The translations under genes were made by a program, and so were the position numbers. DNA of 64,000 bases from Rhynchopus sp. YZ270_cl-10 (taxonomy: Eukaryota > Euglenozoa > Diplonemea > Diplonemida > Diplonemidae): the NCBI GenBank assembly GCA_964035575.1, contig OZ037843.1:1054001-1118000 (forward strand). Reading direction: 5' to 3'. The notes under the pieces were generated by a model. The model ran no database searches. It was not told the DNA's origin and was given only the letters and a program-made list of their open reading frames with translations. Shown piece after piece: positions 52,334-63,415 of the stretch (the stretch's first letter is position 1; every line of letters begins with the position of its first letter).

Positions 52334-53831
52334 TTTAAAAAAAACGACAGTGGAGAGAGGTGGAAGAGATTGCACAAACTGCGGCAACACTACCGAGGCA
52401 ACTACACTACTCCAACAATTTATCAAAAAAAAAAGGTCAAAAAAGGGTCCCCCTCCTTGGAGGGGATGGAGGGGGGATAACGACTGCGTGCTTTTTAACG
52501 ATTTTTTTTTTTCACCCTGGAAGCTCGTCAGTGGCAGTAAGAGTTAGAGAAATCCACGGAGTGTTTAGTGCCTGTGACAGACGTTTGTCACTTTTTGTGG
52601 GTGGGTGGGAGGATAAAAAAAAAAACCTGTTACAAAAGCTTGGCTCGAAGTTGTATTGCAAGACTGCTTCTTGTCTATGTTAACACAATTTTTTTTTTTC
52701 GTGGGTGGGAGGGAAAGAGGAGGGATTTATGTAATATGGGATAGGTTACAAAAAAAATGGTGATGACAAGTATGTCTGGCAGCTTTGTGCATGACACCAA
52801 TAGATTATCAACAAAAAAGGTGAATACGGCTTTGTCAGACATGTTCCTTTAGAGTTTTAGGATTTTTTTTTTCGGGGGTCTTTTGCAGGGCGTTCGCTAT
52901 CGCCATCGTTTTTTCCTGATCGTGGCGAAATGCCAAAAACCCCGAAATTTTCGTTTTTTTACTAGTGCTTAAAATAGGTCAAAAAAATTTTCCCGCCGGA
53001 GAGAAGTTAGTTCGTGGGTGAATCCCTGGTACTGAATGGTCAAAAAAAATTTGCGATTTGCGCGTGATCCCTTCCCCAGCACAAGTGATATTACAGCTGA
53101 ACTTTCCTGATACTAAAACCAGCAAAACGATGAAGAATTTCATCAATCCCCCCTCACTGAGGGTCTCTTTGTGTTGTTTAATCAAACAGATGTACAAGAG
53201 AGAGGCATCCGTCATATGAGACTTCATCCTTATTTTGATTATTTTCAACTCTCTGCCATTGAAGATAGAGTTGACACGAGCAGTGACACCTTCTATAACA
53301 GGGGGTACGGTACACCTTCAGCAGACTGCAGGATTGAGGAGCGAGCGGGAGTGCTGGGGAAACTTCCTCTCACGGCAGGCGGGTTTACGGATGATTTTGA
53401 GTACAGTGGACACCCCTCTGCGACCCCCGGAGGGGGTCTACAGGGTGGTGGGGAGAAATCTCTCTCTCTCTCTCTTTTTTTTCCCCCCTTTATTTATTTA
53501 TTTATTTATTTATACAGGGTTTCGCCCCGGTGGGGCGAAGCCCTGGGGCGAAATAAAACGTCATTTTTTCAGGAAAAAATTTTTTTTAACGAAAAAAAAT
53601 ATTTTTCGCCCCGGGGCGAACGCCCTGGTCTTTTGGTACATTTGTCACGGAAGTGCTGTTGTATTTCAAGTCAAACTTTTTTCTTGTTATTTTTCAATAA
53701 CGTCTTTTTTGTGCTTCGTTTTGTTTTTTTTCTAGAATAAGAGTAGAAAGCGAGCGGGATCACATAGAGTGCACTCCCATAAAGATTGACTAAGCAAACA
53801 GAGAGGCATAAACTGTGTTTTTTTTTTTTTT
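52334..53831. other. Gene-free stretch with retroposon tail and hairpins
   Basis: Holds the plus-strand retroposon tail 52365-52440, T/A-runs, and, at 53518-53620, two strong hairpins (TTCGCCCCGGTGGGGCGAA and TTCGCCCCGGGGCGAA) around an AT-rich spacer. A copy of the TTGTATTTCAAGTCAA motif follows at 53658. ORFs here (for example 53171-53740) read through homopolymers and are not convincing. Confidence 0.5.
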
Positions 53832-56011
53832 GAGAAAAGTTCGATTTCGGCCTCGAAAATACCCGTGACACCGATTTGTCACGGTACTTTGTCACGGATT
53901 TTTTTTGAAAGATTCGATTTCGTGACAAAAAAAGTTCGATTTCGTGACAAGCCGATTTTTTCATTGACACACAAAATTCAATTTAGTGACAAATGACTTT
54001 TTTCATTGACAAAAAAAAATTCGATTTCGTGACAAATCCATTTTTTCATTGACAAAAAAATGTCATTGAAAAAAATGGATTTTGTCAAGGAAAAAGTCGT
54101 GACAGCCAACCCGCCAGTCACTGAAAAGTGACCAGACAGCCACTTGACAAACACAAAAGAGGCCATTCTTGAGCTGTCTAGAAACCTAAGGGCAGAGACT
54201 GAAGACACAAGGTATGATAACTTTATGATTATGCAAGACTTAGTATATCGCGAACACGGTCAGGCTTGCACGCCTCTGGCCAGAGGCCAGCCCCACTAAA
54301 TGATATGCAGCAGACACTCATTGCAGATTTCATTTTCATTCGGTAAAAAATTAATGGGTGCGCAAGTTTCTATACCTAATACCCCAACCCTCACCCATAC
54401 ATTCCATTACACACACCAAAACAGATCGAATCCACCAGCGCATGCGACGGAAGCAGATTCAGATTGTGGTTTGATAAGCAGAGTTCGGTTATTATGGTGG
54501 TGGAAAGGGGGGTGGGAACACTTTGTCAGTCACTGCTATAGCCATTAACCAGGGAGCATAGCTAGTGCAAGAAATTCGACTTTGGAAACCTTCCGGAAAG
54601 TCTGTCCTCTGCTTCCGGAGGACTAGACACAAGAAAATATTGTTTGTTCCCCCAGAAAACCAGTGCACAATTCACACTCCTTGTGGGTGGTCTTGTTGCC
54701 TTTTCGTCATAGTAATTTTGGCCCAGGCATGCTCTCGAAGCATGACAATTTAGTGTGTATGGGGCAGGGTGTTGTTTTGTTCTGAATTCTCTTTGTTATA
54801 ACATCTAAGTCAATCGCGGGTGGTGGTTTGTGTAGCGTGAGGCACTCTTTTTAGCAAACTTCCTGCGGCTGCTAAAGTGTTATTTCTTCGGATTTAACAA
54901 CGTACAGCGTAACATAGTGGTTTCGCCTGGTCGACACAACCTTTGATAGATACGGGATAACCAACCCCCTTCGACCCCTCGTGGGTTCACTGAACAAGCC
55001 CTAGTGGTAGTTAAACGCGATTGACATTTACATTTCCTAGAGATGAAAGAACAAGATAACACTTCTGTACCCGCGCATCAAAATTGTGGAAAACTTTGCA
55101 CCCCAAACACCCTCAACAACGCCCGCCAAAAGGCGCCCCTTGTTGCTGGGAGTTGGTTCTCATGTTTTGATACACTGCACAGCAGGCATTCCTCTGAGTC
55201 CAACGCATGTTTGGCCTGTCTGCGGCGTTGTACTTAAGGTGCACGAAGACAGGGTCTGGTGGTAAATTTTGCGTAGTACTGCGACGTGGTACTACGTGGG
55301 TCTGGGAACCTGGTACCTGGGTACAGGATATTTGTTGTAAAGACATCTTCCACCATGCATTGAGGAGGGTAAGACAGTGTTCGCAGTTTCTACCTGATAG
55401 CATTACACATTTAACTTCTCCACGGGGGTCTTGGGCCGTTCATTCGGTTATACCTTGACTACCGGAAGATATTCTTGAGGCCTTTTTGGTCTCTAGAATA
55501 TCCGGTCTTCCCGAACGGAGGCACACTTTGTGTGTTACTACGACCTGGCAATTTCCAGCAGTAGGTTAAGTAATCTTTCTTGTAAATTGTTGGATCATTA
55601 TCTCCTCAGTGCATGCATGCCCCACGTGACTGGACACTTTTGTGTTTGTCATGTGGAGCTGTGGTTGCTCTTTCACAACTTTTATCCTTGTGTCCAGTGT
55701 ACCCAGTACCCAGTGCCCTGTCACGACTTTTTCCGTGACAAAAAGTTCGGTTTCCTTGACAAAATCCATTTTTTCATTGACATTTTTTTGTCACTGAATT
55801 TTTGGATTTGTCACGAAATCGAATTTTTTTTTGTCAATGAAAAAATCGGTTTGTCACGAAATCGAATTTTGTGTGTCAATGAAAAAATTGGTTTGTCACG
55901 AAATCGATTTTTTTTTGTCACGAAATCGAATCTTTCAAAAAAATTCCGTGACAAAATTCCGTGACAAATCGGTGTCACGGTAATTTTCGAGGCCGAAATC
56001 GAACTTTTCTC
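53832..56011. mobile_element. 2.2-kb element M12 with long terminal repeats of GTGACAAA words
   Basis: Both ends read GAGAAAAGTTCGATTTCGGC inward and stay complementary for over 150 bases, built of repeated GTGACAAA and TCGATTTCGTGAC words. T-runs flank both sides. The core (54529-55715) is the inverse of the core of M11 (about 15885-17060). No transposase gene; the short ORFs in the core differ between the two copies, so the core is unlikely to be coding. Confidence 0.88.
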
Positions 56012-56569
56012 TTTTTTTTTTTATGTGTGAATGTTTGTGATCCTATACTCCCGTTCTCCCCTCCCCTCGCCACCCAAAGATAGGGGGGCCTTACAACTTT
56101 TCCCTTTTTTTTTTTCTCTTTCGCCCATAAGAGAATACGAAAAAAGCCGCCACCTATTTGCCCATTTTTTTGTGTCATTCCGTTGTCGCTTCGTCAGTCT
56201 ATGGTTGTGTTTTTCTCAGCGCAATCCGACTGGTTACTCAGTGGTGAAAGAGAAGATGCTAACCTTTGCTGTTCTGTACAGGCCGAACTTTTAGATTAGA
56301 CTTGAGTCTCTCCATCCTGTTCTCACCCTTCCCAGTCAGGGGGAATGACTGTGTGCCTTACAGTTTTCCTGTCGGCAGCTCTCAAACGCAACACCCCGGG
56401 GGTTCGATAACCCCGTGGAGTGTCAGTGCCTGCGTCCCAGAGGCGTTGGCACTATCAAGTTCACTTTAGATTTGTTGTGTCTATGATATTTCTAAACCTC
56501 ACACCTCCTCCAGATAGCTTTTTTTTGCTCATATATTCGCCTTCTTTCCGTTTATTTTACTTTTCTAAA

Positions 56570-57058
56570 ATGGGAAAGAAAGACAAAAAGGAAGGCGCCA
56601 AAGAAAAGAAGGCCGACAAACTGAAGCGCAAACCCCCACGCAGCGAGATCTGTGAGTGTGGTGTGTTTGAACCCGACGAGCGTGAGGCAGCTTGGTCTCG
56701 AAACGATCCTCGACGTGGGTGGGTGAGGGTGGGCGCTCCGCCAGCGAAGAAGGGGAAGAAAAAGGGGGCCGACGTGGCCAATCACAACGTGAACTGCACC
56801 TACCAGCGTGCGCCGTGTGGGAAGTACCCACATCTGCAGAAGTGCGCTGCCTGCGCGGAAGGATGCTCGCTGTGCGAAAAAGTCTTTCGCGACTGCCCCG
56901 GCCCCTGCCGGCCCTGTCTCTTCATGTTCAAACGCGACACGCTCCGTTCGTCTGTCACTACTACCTTGCCACTTGGATCCCTCGCCTCAGGTCTGTTCGG
57001 TGGGTCATCATATCTCCCTGGGGTGCAAAGAAGTAGAGTCGCACCGACATATTATTGA
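56570..57058 (+). CDS. Small Lys-rich, Cys-rich putative zinc-binding protein
   Basis: The ORF encodes 162 residues from ATG 56570, preceded by a T-rich leader and CTAAA. The first 25 residues are almost all Lys, Asp and Glu (MGKKDKKEGAKEKKADKLKR). Two Cys-containing parts follow: CECGVFE near 30, and a dense cluster at about 80-123 (CTYQRAPCGKYPHLQKCAAC, CSLCEKVFRDCPGPC, CRPC). The pattern suggests a multi-zinc module, but no known finger fits. The coding region is GC-rich in an AT-rich setting. The last 35 residues are less convincing and might be intron read-through. Confidence 0.6.
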   Translation: MGKKDKKEGAKEKKADKLKRKPPRSEICECGVFEPDEREAAWSRNDPRRGWVRVGAPPAKKGKKKGADVANHNVNCTYQRAPCGKYPHLQKCAACAEGCSLCEKVFRDCPGPCRPCLFMFKRDTLRSSVTTTLPLGSLASGLFGGSSYLPGVQRSRVAPTYY

Positions 57059-58317
57059 ATGTGACATTGTGTGTGTGTTTTTTTTTGCATGTTTACATGT
57101 GTGAAAAAAAGGTAGAGGGTCAGAAAGTTTCGTAGCTTGTTCACTCAAGTTGCAAAATAAAGGGGAAAAATTACGCGCAATTATATTTTGTCTTGCCAGT
57201 TGGATTATTTTTTCAATCTGCGGTCATTTGATTACGACTGAAATACGCTCTTTTACTTTCCCTCCCCCCGCGGAGCAGTGCATGCGCCCGCCGACGAATG
57301 GTGGGGGTTATTTTTTTTGCACTTTTTAACTTCTCCTTTTCTTTTTCTTTTCTTTTTCTCCCACATGAAGACGGCTAGCGACGAGCGGTGGTCCGCTCCC
57401 TGTTATCCCCCACTCCTCAAAATGACTGGGTTTCCACCCACGTCGGAACAACATCCCCTTCGTCTTTCATTTTTCTTTCTTTTTGTAGCAAAACCCTCTA
57501 CGTCTGGCATCGTGGGTGCACTCCGCATCCACGTGCACGACGGTGAAGTAAATGCCTTGACTTTGTCGTTTTACTTTGTCGTTTCACCATTATCAGTCAA
57601 CGATGAAACAAACCACAAAAGTAAAAACACAGGCATGTGCTTTCACCATTGTGCACTCTCCGCTGTGACTATTATTTTTTTGTTGTATGTTCCTGCTCAC
57701 AACCTCCCTCGTGGTAACCGTGTGCAATGAAGTGCTCTCTGGGGGGTTCGATAACCCGTGGGGAACTGGTGCCCTGAAAAGTCCGCCGATGAACGGTGAG
57801 GCGCTGGTACTTTCAACTTCTCTTTTTATTTATATTTTATGCCTCTCAAAAAAAAGAAGGGCTTTTTGCGTTTTGGCACCTGAGATGTGCACTTTATTTA
57901 CATTTTTTTTTTTTTGTTTTTTTTTTTTTTAAAGGGGCACCTTTGCTCTGCATAGTGTTTTCAATTCATTCAACTATTTTTTGAACTGAAATCATGATGA
58001 ATTTAAAATGTTTTGAGTATTGATTCAGTGGTCCAGGCTCTCTTTTGGGTGCTGTCGCCATGCCGACGTCGTAGCTTCGTGCGCCCTGCTGGACTGCAGC
58101 CCCATATGCATAGCCCGATCCTAATCTCACTCACCGCGAAAGCAACTGTTTGGTGGTGGGTGGGCAGGAAAACACTGGTTGTAGGGTTCTGCACACACTC
58201 CCTTTCTTTCCATTTTACTCACCCACCCCCCTTCACCCCGTTTCAAAAAAAAAAAGTTTCCCCCAAGTGTTCCTTCTGCACTTTTGTGTCTTCTCGGTAC
58301 ATTTAGTGCACCCTATT
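57059..58317. other. Gene-free stretch upstream of UTP3 with a repeated GGTTCGATAACC segment
   Basis: A segment with GGGGGTTCGATAACCC, 'ggcgctggtac' and 'tttcaacttctctttt' at 57735-57833 is related to 56390-56470. A weak ORF from 57367 (MKTASDERWSAPCYPP) might be an exon, but no supporting motif is seen. T-runs fill most of the rest. Confidence 0.45.
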
Positions 58318-58360
58318 AAACCCATCTATTCAGTAGAATAGTTGGTATATGAAACAATTT
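58318..58360. promoter_or_regulatory. Leader or promoter-proximal palindrome upstream of UTP3
   Basis: The sequence CATCTATTCAGTAGAATAGT with hairpin CTATTC-AGTA-GAATAG, followed by GTATATGAAACAA, lies about 110 bases before the UTP3 start codon. A 40-base near copy occurs at 63013-63053. Its function is unknown; a promoter, 5' UTR hairpin or repeat fragment are all possible. Confidence 0.35.
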
Positions 58361-58463
58361 CTTCTCCATCTCCACAGCTTGGTGATTTATTTCTTCTTCC
58401 TTTCACTTCACTCAAACCCCCCCTCAGACACAATACACACCCTCCTGGGCACCGCACACCACC

Positions 58464-61400
58464 ATGCCTGGCAAGAAGAGAAGCGCAAGCTCCAAGGGTG
58501 GCGCGCCATCCAAGCGTCGCCGCCAAGCTGAAGAGGACGATGAGTTTGACCTGCACGGCCTCGATGGGGAGGACTTCAATGACACCGCACTGGCACCTAT
58601 GGGGGAGATCGATGGGGACGACGCGGACATCCACTTTGACAACAGACGTCGCGTGCATGCAGATGAGACCTTAATTGACCCTACACAGGCGCATAAGACA
58701 GAGGCGCAGGGTATCGAAGCTGGGCAAGGAGACATTGATAAGGAGGAGGCCGAGCTTGCGGCAGAGCAGCAGAAGCGGAAGCTGGCGGGGTATGCGGAGG
58801 AGGATTTCATGGGGGATTTTGCGATGGAGGCTGCACCAGCGAAGGGAAGCAAGAAACGCTCCGGTGCAGCAGCGCACCAGCGTGACATGGACGCACTCTC
58901 GCAGTTCCTTACAACAGCAGAGACCAGCTTCGCGGCAGAAAAGGTGTCAACAGACTACGCAACTCTCTCAGCAGAGGACAAGCGTGCACTCCTCGACAAG
59001 GACGCCCCAGAGCTCCGCGCGATGCTGGCGGACTTCAAGGAGAAGCTGACGACGGTGCGTGATGTGCTCTCCCCGACCCTTCAAAAAGTGCAGGATGGGG
59101 AGCTGGAGACCAACAAGGGTGTGGGGTTCCTTGAGATGAAGGTATGTGTCTTAAGAGAAAAGAAACTCCACCACACACACACACACAGATGCATTTGTTC
59201 CTCACGTACCTGATGCACCTGTCGTTCTACCTCCTCCTCAAGGCAGAAGGAAAGCCGGTGAAGGGCAACCCAGTTATCGAGTATGTCTCCACTCCCACTT
59301 CCTTTTTTTTTGTTGAAAAGATGAAAATCCTCGAAATGAATTAACTGGGTCCCACCCGGTGCTGTACCATACTGTTGAAGGGGTTATTGTATTTCAAGTC
59401 AACGTTTTTATTTCGATGTAAACCACGAAATGGATGTAGACTTGCATGGTTGAGGGTCCACCAAGGTACACTCTTCGAGGCTTTGTATTTCAATTCAACC
59501 CTTATTTTGTTTTGCTCCGGCAATTCTAATAATCTACCAAAAAAAATCAGAAAACTTGTTGAACTTCGTGCGTACATCGACAAATTGAAGCCTGTCGAGA
59601 AGAAGCTGCATCACCAGATCAGCCGTCTTCTCAGCCGCGCGGCCGTCCGCGCAGCAGGCGGCACTGTTGCAGGAACCGACAAGCCGAACCTCGACGCTCT
59701 GGCCGACGCCTCCGACGACGGCGAGACAACCACCTACGTGGCGCAGAAGCACGGTGGTGCGCGTCTCAGCAAAGATGAGAAGAGACTACGCGAAGACCGC
59801 CTGCTCTCAATGGCCGCCAAGGCTAAGGGCGATATGGAGGAGGGTCAGATGGCTCGCGCCACAACGACCCGCAAGAAGGACAAAATCCTCAAAAACGCAA
59901 AAGCAAACTTCTCCCTCCCCAGCGACGACGGGGACGATGAGGAAGGTGCCGGGATCGACCCGATGCTCGCAGGCACGCTGGCTGACCCAAACGCTACTCT
60001 TATGTCTCGTGTCAAGCAGAGGCAAGCAGACAAGATTGTGCAACAGCAGCGTATGCAGGAGGAAGACGAGGAAGAAAGCGACGAAGAAGGGGATGAGGGC
60101 GACGAGGAAGGTGAGGAAGGCGAGGAAGAGGCGGAAGAGGGCGAGCTCAAGGAGTTCCTCGCCGAGGAGCTGGCGCGGGTCGACGGCGAGAAACGGCGGA
60201 AAAAGCGTGTCGCAAACGAGAACCGTCAGTTCGGAGGCAAGAAAGAAGAGGATCTCGGACAGCGCGGTATGTAAAAAGCCATTTGATTTTCAATCCATCA
60301 CCAATATCCGATAAAACCGCATCGTACCAACTAAATAAGAGGACGAATGGAGTTTTTTTTTTTTTTTTTCTGTGAGGAGAAAACCAAAATGGAAATGAAG
60401 CCTGCGAAATGATGGAGGTTTTTTTTCGTACCTACCCCCCCCCGTGTATATGTCCTGTGCATATGTCCGTGTTGGCCGAGGCTCGGACATATACACATGT
60501 TTTCGGACATATACACATCCCGGACATATGCACAGTTCAGTGTATACAGTGTACAGTGTACAGTGGCAAAAACCCATTCCGAGCTTTCCGGCCGGTGCGT
60601 TGGCGGGGCATCTCTCCTCATGTTTTCGGAGAGGGTTTTTCGGGGGATAGGGTTGAAGAAGGGGGAAAATGGGTCAAATACGAGAGGGGGCGGTTGTGAA
60701 CCATCCCGCCACCAGGCCTCTCCTCCTCTGTGCAGCCTTGAGAGCTTTGTAGCCACCGGCGAGTCACAAGCCGTAGGTACATACAAAGAACGCGTAACCC
60801 TGCGCTCGCGGAGGTACACCTTAAAAATTATACCGCTCGCTTCGCTCGTGGAGGTACACCTTCAAAAAATTTTCCGCTCGCTTCGCTCTCGGAGGTACGC
60901 CTTCAAAAAATTTTCCGCTCGCTGCGCTCTCGGAGGTACACCTTCAAAAATTTTTCCGCTCGCTACGCTCGCGGAGGTACACCTTAAAATTTTTTTCCCG
61001 CTCGCTTCGCTCGCGGAGGTACACCTTAGGGCAGATTTTTACCTCTCACACGGACATATACACCTGTACCTGTGTATATGTCCGGAAAATTTTCAGAAAA
61101 GTCCCGGACATATACACATCAAAATGGGTCCGGACATATACACGGGGGGGGGGGGGGGTAGGTAATGTTTTATGGGAAAAAAGGAAGAACAAAACAGTGT
61201 GGTTTCCAGGGACTATAAAAATACGAAGTGCAATTCAAATTCTTTCGACAATGAATCACACACACACCACACAGCGGGAGAGGTGCTGGAAGGTCACCGT
61301 AAGATTTCGAAGGAAATCACAAAGAACCGTGGACTGGTGCCCGAGAGGAAGAAGAAGTTCAAGAACCCGCGCGTCAGGTCGAAGTACCGTGCCGAGAAGC

Positions 61401-61516
61401 AGTCGAACAAGGTCAAGAACCAGATCAAGCCTATTATCAAACCCCTTCACAAGTACCGTGGAGAGAAGAGCAAGATCCGTACCGATATTGTTCGCAGTAT
61501 CCCCATGCGCACATAA
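58464..61516 (+). CDS. UTP3: U3 snoRNP component UTP3/SAS10, four exons
   Basis: Sas10/Utp3 proteins act in the small-subunit processome for 18S rRNA maturation in the nucleolus. Exons 58464-59141, 59189-59280, 59551-60266 and 61275-61516 join in frame to 575 residues. All three introns start GTATGT and end AG (47, 270 and 1008 bases). The N-terminus is basic then acidic. The Sas10/C1D domain runs across exons 1-3: FKEKLTTVRDVLSPTL, FLTYLMHLSFYLLLKAEGKP, VKGNPVIE joined to KLVELRAYIDKLKPVEKKL. A Glu/Asp-rich stretch follows at about 430-465, and exon 4 encodes the typical Sas10 C-terminus (HRKISKEITKNRGLVPERKK, NPRVRSKYRAEK). The start has a good ACCATG context. Intron 3 contains mobile element M13. 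Confidence 0.93.
60433..61160. mobile_element. Element M13 inside UTP3 intron 3
   Basis: Left end CCTA plus nine C plus GTGTATATGTCC; right end GGACATATACAC plus 15 G plus TAGG. TA is at both edges. Subterminal GGACATATACAC words recur four times on the left and four on the right. The interior holds a five-unit minisatellite and a short GTGTACAGT run. It has the same layout as the chain modules but stands alone in an intron. No ORF. Confidence 0.88.
60790..61030. repeat. Minisatellite of about 45 bp, five units, with GCTCGCTTCGCTCGC hairpins
   Basis: The unit is 'ggaggtacaccttcaaaaaa' plus 'ttttccgctcgcttcgctc'. The GC-rich part of each unit is self-complementary. Units differ by small changes (GTGGAGG, CTCGGAGG, CGCGGAGG). 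Located in M13 within the intron. Confidence 0.92.
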
Positions 61517-62665
61517 GGGGTTTTTTACTTTTTTTTTTTTTTGTTTTTGTTTTTTGTTTTTGGGGTGGGTATTTTGCATGAATCAGCGGAGGGTTTTGAA
61601 GGGAAAATGGGGCCTTCTTTTTGTCTTGCTTTTTTTTGGCTGTTTTTTTATTTTATTTATTTTTTGTGGTGTTTTGCAGAGGCTTACGTTTGAGGGTTTT
61701 ATTGTGTTTATTTTTTTTGTGCAGCTGTCTCCGTACCCTCACCAGATCACTCACCCCACATAGGAAAAATAGTAATCAAAGAAGAGAAAGAAACAAACAA
61801 AAGGTTTGGCGAGGTGTCTGTCATCTCAATCAAGGTTTCTTTTCAGTTTTTTTCTTCTTTTTTATGTGAGATTTATTTTAAAGTTTTTCGTAAGGTGACC
61901 CTGTTTTCAGTCTTTAGCAGACGTATGTGTCGCACACATCCACAGCTAAGTGTTGTAAACAATTTTTTTTGTCACAATTTGACTTTCGATCAACAGAAGG
62001 TAGTGTGTGCATCAACGTCACACTCACCGAGATAGCAGGTGGCCTAGTCACTACCCTGCTTCCGTTTTTATCAGAATTTTTTTTTTTAATTTTTATTTGC
62101 TTCCGAAGCGAGTCAGTGCGAACAGAAGACGGGAGAAACAAAAGGGAAAGAGAAGAACAAATAAGAAAAAAAATCTGGGGGGGGGGGGGGGGGGGTCAAA
62201 AATATCAGGTCTATAGGTCAAACAAGGCATAACAGTTCCCCCTCTTTTTTCCCCCTTAGCAATGTGGTGTAAGCTTACCCTACAGTCAACGAGAAGGGAT
62301 CTGGCAATTATTCCAGACACAGTGCAGCTTCTTCCCTTCTCCCTGGCCCCGTTTGTTTTAACGTAAACAACAAACAAACAACAGTTCAGGCTGGATAGGT
62401 CGTAAATAACATACTAAGTAACGTGCCCTTTCTCTCTGAATTTCACGCCCCTCTACAACACTACCAAGAAACAGAGCACAAAGCTCTTGAAAACATTTTC
62501 AAACCCCCTCCCCGTACATGCCATGCTCGTCATGCCCTATTCGTCAATGAGCAACTCGAAACGGGGTTTGCAAAGAAGAACACAACCACGCGGAGTTTTG
62601 CGCTTTTCAACTCCCCCCTTTTAGTCAATCACAGAGGAAAAAAAAAAAACACAAATACCAAAAAT
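61517..62665. other. Gene-free stretch between UTP3 and the small basic protein gene
   Basis: T-rich 3' flank of UTP3 followed by low-complexity DNA and a G-run (62177-62196). A weak frame spans 62423-62665 upstream of and in frame with the next gene, but it lacks recognisable features. Confidence 0.45.
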
Positions 62666-62866
62666 ATGGCAAAAAGCAACAACCAGCGCCGTGCAGTAGC
62701 GAAGAACGGTGGCCCCGCCTTCAAGCCGAAGTCCTTCAAATCGAAGGCGAAGAAGGCGTCCATCAAATCGCAGATCGAGCAGACCAAAAAATTCAACAGC
62801 AAAAAACGCGGAGGTGGCCCGAGAAGCAAGCGTCAAATCGCAAAGGACTTCAAGGGCAAGAAGTAG
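62666..62866 (+). CDS. Small, very basic protein (66 residues)
   Basis: From ATG 62666 (AAAATATGG context) the product is MAKSNNQRRAVAKNGGPAF followed by a Lys/Ser/Arg-rich chain ending KRQIAKDFKGKK. The base composition and Lys-AAG/Arg-CGC codon use resemble UTP3, unlike the flanks. I do not recognise a named family; composition suggests a nucleolar or ribosome-associated protein. The frame is open 81 codons further upstream, so a longer protein starting at 62423 is possible, though that part looks like a leader. Confidence 0.6.
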   Translation: MAKSNNQRRAVAKNGGPAFKPKSFKSKAKKASIKSQIEQTKKFNSKKRGGGPRSKRQIAKDFKGKK

Positions 62867-62974
62867 TAACACTGTCCCAACGGGGAAGAGAAGGGGAAAG
62901 GGGGTCGATATCAGCAAGGTGTCGGAGGTCTACACTATATAACCAACAACGGCGTTACCTTGGGCGCAACCATG

Positions 62975-63092
62975 TGTGTGTGTGTGTGTTTGATAGAGAA
63001 ATAGGGTTATACCATCTATTCAGTAGAATAGTTAGTATATGAAACAATTGATAGAGAAATAGGGGTAATTCTTGCGCAGAATATGGCCCATC
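62975..63092. repeat. Copy of the LINE 3' tail with an internal 56-base insertion
   Basis: TG-repeat plus TTTGATA and then 'taggggtaattcttgcgcag' plus 'aatatggccc' match 176-233 next to the LINE. Between these parts lies the palindrome segment also found at 58318-58360, flanked on both sides by TTGATAGAGAAATAGGG. Confidence 0.7.
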
Positions 63093-63415
63093 ATGTGTAT
63101 GTGTGTGTTCATGTGCAAATGAAGGTCAGATCAGGATCATGAGTGGAGCAGGATGGATAAAGGACAGCTTTCGCGTGAGGGAGAGGAGGGGAGGCTGGCC
63201 TGGAGGGGGGGGGAAAATAAAGTAGCGGAGCATACTCTAGGGTGGCTGCACTAATACAAACAAAAAGTTTTCAAAAAAAAAAAAAAAAAAATGTGGTGTA
63301 CTGTGCTGTGTTGGGGTGTTGTGTTGTATGGGCAGGGGATGGACTGTGAGGATTTCTCAGAGCTATCTTTTGTTTGTGCTTTTTTGTTATTTTTTTTTTA
63401 TTTTTTTTAAATACC

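Noticed and set aside
53171-53740. 189-residue ORF as a gene
   Set aside because: It reads through CT and T runs and hairpins and has no protein-like composition after the first 90 codons.
56395-56470. tRNA gene suggested by GGTTCGATAACC
   Set aside because: No acceptor or anticodon stem can be paired around it, and the conserved C after the T-loop is missing.
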